Shown here: piece after piece, positions 7,528 to 13,238 of the stretch
How positions within the stretch are numbered: the first letter of the stretch is position 1
How the letters are laid out: every line of letters starts with the position of its first letter
Assembly: GCA_902812455.1 (NCBI GenBank)
Contig: CADDZH010000119.1
Span: 1 to 14,784 of the forward strand
Direction of reading: 5' to 3'
Length of the DNA: 14,784 nt
Origin: Chloroflexota bacterium
GTDB lineage: Bacteria > Chloroflexota > Ktedonobacteria > Ktedonobacterales > Ktedonobacteraceae
Notes under the pieces: model-generated
Databases searched by the model: none
What the model saw: the letters and a program-made list of their open reading frames with translations, nothing else
What the model was told of the DNA's origin: nothing
Position numbers and translations under genes: made by a program

Positions 7528-7536
7528 CCAACCTGC

Positions 7537-9240
7537 TTAATTCAACTGGTATTCTGGCGAGGCCAGCATCAAGTAGAGCGTTCCTCGCACACGGCTCAGC
7601 GGGTAGCTCTGGCCGTTCTTGAGCGTTACCTGCGCGCCGCCCCTACTTGTACCTGCCGTTGTAAAGTAATCGACAAATTGCGCTCGCCTCGCTGGGTCGA
7701 TGTTCCCATCCAGCAAGAACGAGGCAAAGTAATCAACAAAGTGCTCCGGTGAATCAATACTATTCGCATCCACTATGGCTTGCAGATTGATAGGCGAGGG
7801 GGTACCGCGAGCTGTAAACTTGCCGCGTACCAGCAGGGCATCGATATAGTTGAGGCGCATCATCCAGGTTCCGCTATTGAGCCAGAGCGCGCTGACTTTA
7901 TCGCCCGGCCAGCCGGCCACATTGGGTGGATTGAAGAGGGTCTGCCCCATGAGTGCCGTGAATTGCGGCATGCCGTTGCCATCGCCCTGCATGTCCAGCG
8001 CGTGATAGGCCCCCACAGCAAACTCGGCCGGCGATTTAATGCGGCTGCGGTAGGCCTTCGCCGAGGAAAACTGGGGCGAGAGCAACAGGGCGCGCATGAC
8101 CTGGCCCATATTGTGGCCACTCTGGACATAAGCCTCGACGAGCGGCTGCAGGTCTTCGGTGCTGGGATTTTCATAGGCAAAGAAGGCGAAGAGCTTGCGC
8201 CCGATAAACCACGGCGTGGCAGGATGGTTCGCGAGAATGTTGACCACATCTTTATAGTCCAGGTTCCCGGTATGCCCCAGGTATGTCTTGGTCAGGTTAT
8301 TGTGATCCGCCGGGACATACACCGAGCTTAATCCTCGTACATGCCAGCCGGTCAGCGCCGCTGCTCCTTCCATCACATCTTGTTGCGTGTAGTGCCCCAA
8401 TCCCAGGGTGAAAAGCTCCATCAATTCGCGAGCATAATTTTCATTTGGTGCATTTTTATGGCTTTTGGTGAGATCAAGGTAAAAGAGCATTGCCGGGTCG
8501 GCAGTAATACCCAGCAAGATATTATCAAAGGTGTCGAAGGCATGTTCGCGGAAAAACTGGTTCTGGATCATCATGCGCATGAAGGCTCTCGGTCCGCCAA
8601 CTTTTGTATAGCTGCTGGTAAACACACCATGCCAGAAGAGCGTCATTTTCTCCAGGAGGGGTCGCTGCGTCCATGCCATGCGCAGTAGCCACCAGCGCTG
8701 CTGGTCAACTGGCTTATTCAGGTCGAGGTTCAGAGCGTTCAGGCGATTATCCGTCTCGTTATCTGATACCTGCTGGTAATTAAGCAAGCGATCCACCGCG
8801 CCCGTAAAGCCAAGGCCTTTATATGTGGCCAGATCGGATGGGCTGGCGCCAAAACCGGCACGGCGCAATAAGTGCCCAATTTGCTGATTGCCCGCCTGGC
8901 CATGAAAAAGCTCGCTTATTCCCCCATCTTGAATCCAGTGTTCCAGGGCGAAACCGCCCGCGCTCAATCCGGCCAGCCCAAGTATCGAGCCGCCTATCAT
9001 TGCGCGCCGCGACACCTTCCGCCTCGCTGGCTGCGCCTGAGCAGGTGTGGGTGATGCTGCCTGCCCCAGGCGGGTGTCTATCGCAGGATGCGCGTTTTGA
9101 ATGAGCGACTGAGCAGGCCTGGGCGTTGGTGCCTGCCCGCCTGGGGGCATGAGCGATTGCGAATAGATACGAAGGCTCGGTTCGGTTGGTTGATCGTCTT
9201 CTCTATCAATATCATCCTGATCGATATCTTGCTGGCTCAT
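7537..9240 (-). CDS. DUF1800 protein
   Basis: This 567-residue DUF1800 protein belongs to a widespread bacterial family of unknown activity that is regularly encoded next to DUF1501. The start was set at ATG 9240 because GGAG lies seven bases upstream; starts at 9246 and 9267 lack such a site, and the longer one runs toward a hairpin repeat. The first 80 or so residues are an acidic then Pro/Gln/Ala-rich, probably disordered stretch. Next comes SRRAMIGGSILGLAG (from about residue 77), a twin-arginine-like or membrane-anchor segment. The family core follows, with HLLRRAGFGAS (from 123), NENYARELMELFTLG (266-280), ALTGW (295-299) and a C-terminal LFNPPNVAGWPG. It is probably exported or anchored and works with the DUF1501 protein encoded 222 bp downstream. 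Confidence 0.93.
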   Translation of the reverse strand: MSQQDIDQDDIDREDDQPTEPSLRIYSQSLMPPGGQAPTPRPAQSLIQNAHPAIDTRLGQAASPTPAQAQPARRKVSRRAMIGGSILGLAGLSAGGFALEHWIQDGGISELFHGQAGNQQIGHLLRRAGFGASPSDLATYKGLGFTGAVDRLLNYQQVSDNETDNRLNALNLDLNKPVDQQRWWLLRMAWTQRPLLEKMTLFWHGVFTSSYTKVGGPRAFMRMMIQNQFFREHAFDTFDNILLGITADPAMLFYLDLTKSHKNAPNENYARELMELFTLGLGHYTQQDVMEGAAALTGWHVRGLSSVYVPADHNNLTKTYLGHTGNLDYKDVVNILANHPATPWFIGRKLFAFFAYENPSTEDLQPLVEAYVQSGHNMGQVMRALLLSPQFSSAKAYRSRIKSPAEFAVGAYHALDMQGDGNGMPQFTALMGQTLFNPPNVAGWPGDKVSALWLNSGTWMMRLNYIDALLVRGKFTARGTPSPINLQAIVDANSIDSPEHFVDYFASFLLDGNIDPARRAQFVDYFTTAGTSRGGAQVTLKNGQSYPLSRVRGTLYLMLASPEYQLN

Positions 9241-9247
9241 ACACATG

Positions 9248-9251
9248 CTCC
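9248..9251 (-). promoter_or_regulatory. Ribosome-binding site choosing the DUF1800 start
   Basis: On the minus strand this reads GGAG (within GGCGGAG), seven bases before ATG 9240. It supports that start over the alternative ATG at 9246, which would lie one base from the same site. Confidence 0.6.
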
Positions 9252-9270
9252 GCCAATTACCTGGCAACTA

Positions 9271-9295
9271 GGGCGATGGCAAGCATCGCCCCTAC
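9271..9295. repeat. GCCCCTAC hairpin repeat
   Basis: The stem GGGCGATG (9271-9278) / CATCGCCC (9284-9291) has loop GCAAG and is followed by CTAC. It has the same ends as the hairpins at 7384-7407, 7504-7526 and 9676-9700 but a different arm sequence. It lies 30 bp upstream of the DUF1800 start codon. Confidence 0.8.
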
Positions 9296-9613
9296 TCTCG
9301 ACGAAGTTCCCGACTACCGTTTTTGGGAGAAGCCTTTTCCCAGGTTTCTGCCAGCTATTGTAGCAGGCAATCTTCAAAAAACTCTCAAGAGAAACTTAGG
9401 ATATAGTAAACATTTTGTGCTTCTTCTCGTTGCTCATACGTTTTGTATCAATGGGTACCAGAGCGATATATGAGCGTTGTAGCATAAAAGGGAAGCCCAG
9501 GCCAATAAGCCGGACATGATGGGAAAAGGGACGGGCGACCATAAAGGAAACGCCATGCGCTGTAGGCGCACCACTCCTGATGAGGTTCTACATAGCCTCA
9601 GAATACGTTGGCG

Positions 9614-9668
9614 AATGCGATGGAGAGGCGAATCGGCGCCCAATGCGATGGAGAGGCGAATCGGCGCC
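9614..9668. repeat. Two-copy direct tandem repeat
   Basis: A 27-bp sequence beginning AATGCGATGGAGAGGCGAAT and ending CGGCGCC occurs at 9614-9640 and again, identically, at 9642-9668 (period 28). With only two copies and a one-base separation it is not a CRISPR array. Confidence 0.85.
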
Positions 9669-9675
9669 TAAAGCA

Positions 9676-9700
9676 GGGCAGGGACAAGCCCTGCCCCTAC
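9676..9700. repeat. GCCCCTAC hairpin repeat
   Basis: The stem GGGCAGGG (9676-9683) / CCCTGCCC (9689-9696) has loop ACAAG and is followed by CCTAC. The loop and ends match the 9271 copy (GCAAG), while the four inner base pairs are entirely different. Confidence 0.8.
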
Positions 9701-9777
9701 TATGGTACGGCTGCGCGGGCCGGGACGTCGTATGGGAGGGGCGACCCCCATAGGTGTTAACATAAGATGCCAAATAT

Positions 9778-9873
9778 GCCATCCTGAGCGCAGCCTGCAG
9801 ATCTCTGTCGATGGGCAGCGGATGTTTCCCCTTCACGCGCGTTCAGGGCTGCGGCTCACTCGCTCAGGATGAC
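9778..9873. repeat. CATCCTGAGCG inverted-repeat element
   Basis: GCCATCCTGAGCG (9778-9790) and CGCTCAGGATGAC (9861-9873) are terminal inverted repeats matching at 12 of 13 positions around about 70 bp without coding sense. The sequence resembles none of the other repeats here, so it is a separate family. It ends 69 bp before the glycosyltransferase start codon. Confidence 0.75.
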
Positions 9874-9942
9874 ATGTCTGGACTTTTCTGGTGATTGAAG
9901 CATTATCACGTTGATTTGAACCTTGCCTAACGGGAATATTTT

Positions 9943-12081
9943 ATGTTGAAAAAAACGCAAGTAGCGACAATGGCCACCTTACCAGCATTGGGGCTGGAGC
10001 GCGTCCTGGCTATTGCCAGTTTTGTGGCTATGCTGTGTTCGATTCTTTTCCTGGATGCCGTATTGCCGCTGGCCGGCTTCTGGCTGCATACTTCCTTGCT
10101 CACGGAGCTTGGTTCCTGGCCATTACTGCCCACTCATCTGCTTTTCCCAGGGCGGGCTATTAGCTCCTCGATCAGCGGCGTACATCCTGGTATTCCGCCA
10201 TCTATCATACTTAGCTGGCAAGAGGTGCCGCTCTTTTTCCTGGCTCTTGTGCTGCTGTTTGCCTGCTACCTGCTGGCTTTACGCTACGTGGTTCCCCATA
10301 TTTCCAACGTGCGCCTGATCCTGTATTCTACATTCCTGCTGGGCCTCCTCTACGCGATCATTCCCGTTGTCACTTCGCTGGATGTGTTTTCCTATATTAG
10401 CTACGCCCGTATAGGCATCATCCACCATCTCAATCCTCTGACTACTTTGCCAATCAGCATTCGTCCAGATCCCATCCTCGCTCATATTACCTGGCTGAAT
10501 CAGCCGTCGGCCTACGGCCCCACCTGGATCGCTCTGACCAGCCTCTTCCAATGGGGCACGCTTGTTGCCTTCGGCGCGCAGGCCCTGCTGCCCATGCTCC
10601 TCGCGCTGCGCGTGTGGGGACTGGTTACGCATCTCAGCTCGACGCTGCTTATCTGGGCAATTACCGGTCGCCTGCAAAGCCTGATGATTTTTTCCAATCA
10701 AAAGAGGAAAGAGGATTGGCGGGAGGAACGAGGGCACAAGGACAAGGCGCAAGGCCCCCACACCACGCAACACCACCCACGGCTTCGATCAATCGAGCCT
10801 CTACAGCCCCTACAGGTACGGTCCAATTCGTCATTACCTCATCTGACCGAAAAAAATCATCAGGGAGCCGATGCTCGTTCCAAACGCATATTCATTACCG
10901 CTGCCTTCGCCTGGAACCCGTTGCTGCTTTTCGAGGCCTGCGTCAACGCTCACAACGATTCCTCGGTCTTACTTCTGGTTTTGCTTGCCATCTGGTTTCT
11001 CTTATCTGAGACCTCGCCTGAAAAGCAGGCGCATAATCTCGTGCAAAGGATTCCCTGGCTGGCTATTATCATGCTTGCTCTTGCCACCTGCCTCAAACTG
11101 AACACGGTCTTGCTCGTGCCCGGCCTGCTTATTTTCTTATGGAAGCAATGGCCCAGCAGGCAAACAACGCAGAGAGCCAGGGCGAGGGCCAGCATTTACA
11201 GGGGTAGGTTTTCTGGGGCAAGAGAGGAGCGTACGAGGCGCGAGGGCAAGCACAAGGCCCCTTCCACCCATCCACATCCACTCACGGCTTCGATAAATCG
11301 AGCCTCTACAGCCCCTACAGGTATAATCCGCTTACGAGGCGGGTTCACGGAAAAACCTACCCTCGATGGGTCATACAATGGTGCTCTTCTGGCTGTTGGG
11401 GGAACGCTGTGCGTTTATGGAGCGATTATTCTCTTGCTATATGCGCCCTTCTGGCAGCATGGAGCCATTTTAGATGTCTTTCTGGCAAATCCGACCGCCT
11501 CTCGCAATATCAACTCGCTCGCTGAGTTCGTGAGCCGCCTCTACAACAGCATTCGCGTTGATCTGGGGTACCCGGCACCGGCAGTTATCGGCTCGCCTTC
11601 CGAGCATATTACCCATGACCTCAGTCTTGTCATCTTTGTCGTGCTCTACTGCTGGCTCTGCTGGCGGGCTATGAGCAACCGGCAGGCTTTGCTCACGCTG
11701 CCCAATCTGATCGGTTGGATGGCGCTGACCTGGCTGCTCTACTGTGCCATCGGGTCTCCCTGGTTCTGGCCCTGGTACACGGTCATCTTCTTCGGCCTCT
11801 ATGCCCTCCTGGGGGTAACATCTGATGAGAAGTCCTGGCTGCGTAGCTCTTCTGAGTCATCTCCGGCCATCATTCTCCTCGCATTCGCGATGCTGCTCAT
11901 CTACCTGACCTACGTCTGGGGGCCGCATAAAACCGATATGCCAGGGCTGATAACTTTCCAGTGGGGCTATCTCAGAGGCTTATGGGTCTTACTGCTTCCA
12001 CTCTTCATCACGCGCTGGCGCTTTTACCCTGCTATCAAACAAAAGGATCATGGGCTGTTACAAAAGCCCAGCGGACAATGA
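9943..12081 (+). CDS. GT-C membrane glycosyltransferase with two in-frame repeat insertions
   Basis: This 712-residue polytopic membrane protein resembles polyprenol-phosphate-dependent mannosyltransferases of the MptA/MptB or GT87 type. Hallmarks are an early hydrophobic core, then DVFSYISYAR (D147 onward) with LNP (163-165), AYGPTW (190-195), FAWNPLLLFE (322-331) followed by AHND (336-339), and many further helices to about residue 700. It probably transfers a sugar from a lipid carrier on the outer membrane face; donor and acceptor are unknown. Residues about 246-308 and 420-474 are hydrophilic, basic and low in family character. They coincide exactly with repeat elements C and D, yet the frame stays open. 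Without them the protein would be near 595 residues. Both inserts are Lys/Arg/His-rich and lie between membrane helices, probably in cytoplasmic loops. The stop overlaps the next start as ATGA, so the two genes are translationally coupled. Whether the product is functional is not shown. Confidence 0.82.
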   Translation: MLKKTQVATMATLPALGLERVLAIASFVAMLCSILFLDAVLPLAGFWLHTSLLTELGSWPLLPTHLLFPGRAISSSISGVHPGIPPSIILSWQEVPLFFLALVLLFACYLLALRYVVPHISNVRLILYSTFLLGLLYAIIPVVTSLDVFSYISYARIGIIHHLNPLTTLPISIRPDPILAHITWLNQPSAYGPTWIALTSLFQWGTLVAFGAQALLPMLLALRVWGLVTHLSSTLLIWAITGRLQSLMIFSNQKRKEDWREERGHKDKAQGPHTTQHHPRLRSIEPLQPLQVRSNSSLPHLTEKNHQGADARSKRIFITAAFAWNPLLLFEACVNAHNDSSVLLLVLLAIWFLLSETSPEKQAHNLVQRIPWLAIIMLALATCLKLNTVLLVPGLLIFLWKQWPSRQTTQRARARASIYRGRFSGAREERTRREGKHKAPSTHPHPLTASINRASTAPTGIIRLRGGFTEKPTLDGSYNGALLAVGGTLCVYGAIILLLYAPFWQHGAILDVFLANPTASRNINSLAEFVSRLYNSIRVDLGYPAPAVIGSPSEHITHDLSLVIFVVLYCWLCWRAMSNRQALLTLPNLIGWMALTWLLYCAIGSPWFWPWYTVIFFGLYALLGVTSDEKSWLRSSSESSPAIILLAFAMLLIYLTYVWGPHKTDMPGLITFQWGYLRGLWVLLLPLFITRWRFYPAIKQKDHGLLQKPSGQ
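10680..10864. repeat. Interspersed repeat element, copy C, inside a gene
   Basis: The terminal inverted repeats are CCTGATGATTTTTTCC (10680-10695) and, at 10849-10864, the reverse complement of CCTGATGATTTTTTTC. These ends resemble those of copy B (CCATGATGATTTTTACC). The core matches the other copies: GAGGGCACAAGG, GGCCCCC, the mini-hairpin TCGAT-ca-ATCGA (10785-10796) and CCCCTACAGGTA. The element is 185 bp and contains no stop in the glycosyltransferase frame, where it encodes about 63 residues. The core is read one base out of register compared with copy D. No clear target duplication is seen. Confidence 0.85.
11195..11362. repeat. Interspersed repeat element, copy D, inside a gene
   Basis: GGGTAGGTTTT (11202-11212) and AAAACCTACCC (11352-11362) are perfect 11-bp inverted repeats. 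The left end extends outward to TTTACA (11195-11200), matching the outer end of copy A. The core has GAGGCGCGAGGGCAAGCACA, the mini-hairpin TCGAT-aa-ATCGA (11290-11301) and CCCCTACAGGTA. The right part, with CCGCTT, GGCGGGTTCAC and the terminal repeat, is very close to copy A. It is read through by the glycosyltransferase frame as about 55 residues. Confidence 0.85.
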
Positions 12082-13238
12082 ACATGGTGCAAAGACCAAA
12101 AATTTTAATCTTCATCTCGCTCACGGGCGGGGGCCACCTCAGCCTCGCACAGGCCTTACAGGACATGCTCGATGAGCAATACGATATCGAGATTATCGAC
12201 CCCTATCCCCCCATCTTTCACCAGATTCATACCTCGGTTGGCAGCGGCAGCCACCATTTCTTACCATTATGGGAACTTGAATACAAGATCAGCAATACTG
12301 AGCAGGCGGCGTTCGCTGTCCATAAACTGCTGGCGGCCCTGCTCCAGAGACGACTGCGGGCGCTCATCGAGCGTATCAAGCCCCAGCTCATCATTACAAC
12401 ACACACCTTGTTGTCTTATGAAGTTGCCCAGGCTATCAAACAAAATGCTACAAGAGTCCCGCTCGTCTTCCAGTTGAGCGAGTTAGCGGAAATCCATGCC
12501 ACCTGGCTCACTGAGAAGCATGCAGGCGCTTATCTTGTTCCTACACAGGAAATACTGGCACAGGCGCGAGCGCGTGGCATCGATGAAAGTCGCCTCCACC
12601 TGACGGGCATGCCGGTACGCAAGCAGTTTCTCCAGGATTACAGCGCAACAAGATCCGAAACGCTAGCTGCCTTCGGCTTTGACCCCGCCGTGTTTACCGT
12701 TTTTCTGCAGGGAGGTGCAGAGGGAGCTGCCGGCATCAAGGGAACCATCAAGAACATCCTGGCTGGAGGCAAAGCTATCCAGATCATCCTGGCCGCTGGC
12801 AAGAGTAAACAGTTGGCCACTCGCTTTACAAACGTCCCCCATCTCAAAGTGCTGCCTTATACACAAACGATTGCGCCTTTTATGGCTGCCTCAGATGTCA
12901 TTATGGGCAAGGCCGGCCCAAACTTTATAGCCGAAGCAGTTATGCTAGGGAAGCCATTCCTCGCGACGGCCTTCATTCCTGGACTTGAGGCGCCAAACTT
13001 GCCATTTCTCGAGCGGCACAACCTGGGCTGGGTCTGCCTGGAAAAAGCTGCCCAGCCGGAGCTAATCATCACACTAGCAAGCAACCCATCAATGCTGGCT
13101 GAAAAAGTCAAGGCTGTGCTGGCATACCGAGCGTGGAATATGCAAGCCAATCAATCCCTTTATCCGCTGATCGCGGGCTTGTTGCCCCCTCGTCACCCTG
13201 TGTACCCTACCACGTCCGTGCCGCCGGGCGCGAAATAA
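12078..13238 (+). CDS. GT28 / MGDG-synthase-like glycosyltransferase
   Basis: This 386-residue GT-B glycosyltransferase is of the type that includes MurG, monogalactosyldiacylglycerol synthase and the diglucosyldiacylglycerol synthase UgtP. The N-terminal domain has the glycine loop and histidine SLTGGGH (14-20). A linker carries TGMPVR (176-181). The C-terminal nucleotide-sugar domain has FLQGGAEG (209-216), GKAGPNFIAEA (277-287), where MGDG synthases usually have a KPGG-type motif, and IPGLEAPNLPF (300-310), matching the IxGQExxN region of lipid galactosyltransferases. The start at 12078 was chosen because it overlaps the upstream stop as ATGA; an earlier in-frame start would lie deep in the preceding gene. 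The likely job is transfer of a hexose from a UDP-sugar to a lipid at the inner membrane face, together with the upstream GT-C enzyme. The last 15 codons overlap the 3' end of the opposite-strand peptidase gene. Confidence 0.87.
   Translation: MNMVQRPKILIFISLTGGGHLSLAQALQDMLDEQYDIEIIDPYPPIFHQIHTSVGSGSHHFLPLWELEYKISNTEQAAFAVHKLLAALLQRRLRALIERIKPQLIITTHTLLSYEVAQAIKQNATRVPLVFQLSELAEIHATWLTEKHAGAYLVPTQEILAQARARGIDESRLHLTGMPVRKQFLQDYSATRSETLAAFGFDPAVFTVFLQGGAEGAAGIKGTIKNILAGGKAIQIILAAGKSKQLATRFTNVPHLKVLPYTQTIAPFMAASDVIMGKAGPNFIAEAVMLGKPFLATAFIPGLEAPNLPFLERHNLGWVCLEKAAQPELIITLASNPSMLAEKVKAVLAYRAWNMQANQSLYPLIAGLLPPRHPVYPTTSVPPGAK

Larger units (their letters stand above)
9241..9942. other. Gene-free region of about 700 bp packed with repeats
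   Basis: No convincing gene lies here; the open frames are short and run through repeats. It holds a hairpin repeat (9271-9297), a relatively AT-rich part at about 9350-9480 that could carry the minus-strand DUF1800 promoter, a direct tandem repeat (9614-9668), a second hairpin repeat (9676-9700) and a longer inverted-repeat element (9778-9873). GTGAT (9891-9895) and ATCAC (9905-9909) form a small dyad. TTGATT at 9911-9916 and the AT-rich AATATTTT before the ATG at 9943 are weak promoter candidates for the glycosyltransferase operon. Confidence 0.6.

Noticed and set aside
7780..8331. Plus-strand open frame of 183 codons antisense to DUF1800
   Set aside because: It is a shadow of the well-supported DUF1800 coding sequence, with no ribosome-binding site or recognisable domain.
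9614..9668. CRISPR-like direct repeats
   Set aside because: There are only two units separated by one base, with no spacers and no cas genes.
10680..10864. Repeats C and D as introns or inteins
   Set aside because: They lack intein Cys/His/Asn splice motifs and group I or II intron core features, and they are far too short. Terminal inverted repeats and intergenic sister copies indicate interspersed elements.
10551..11009. Plus-strand open frame of 152 codons crossing repeat C
   Set aside because: It is an alternative frame of the glycosyltransferase gene kept open by the repeat, which lacks stops in several frames. It shows no family motif.
11961..12077. Earlier start for the GT28 gene adding 39 residues
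   Set aside because: It lies inside the coding sequence of the upstream gene and adds no family-like sequence. The ATGA overlap at 12078 and the GT-B motif spacing fit better.
9943..12081. Glycosyltransferase gene as a pseudogene
   Set aside because: Both insertions keep the frame and no stop or frameshift is visible. Function is uncertain, but the sequence does not show inactivation.
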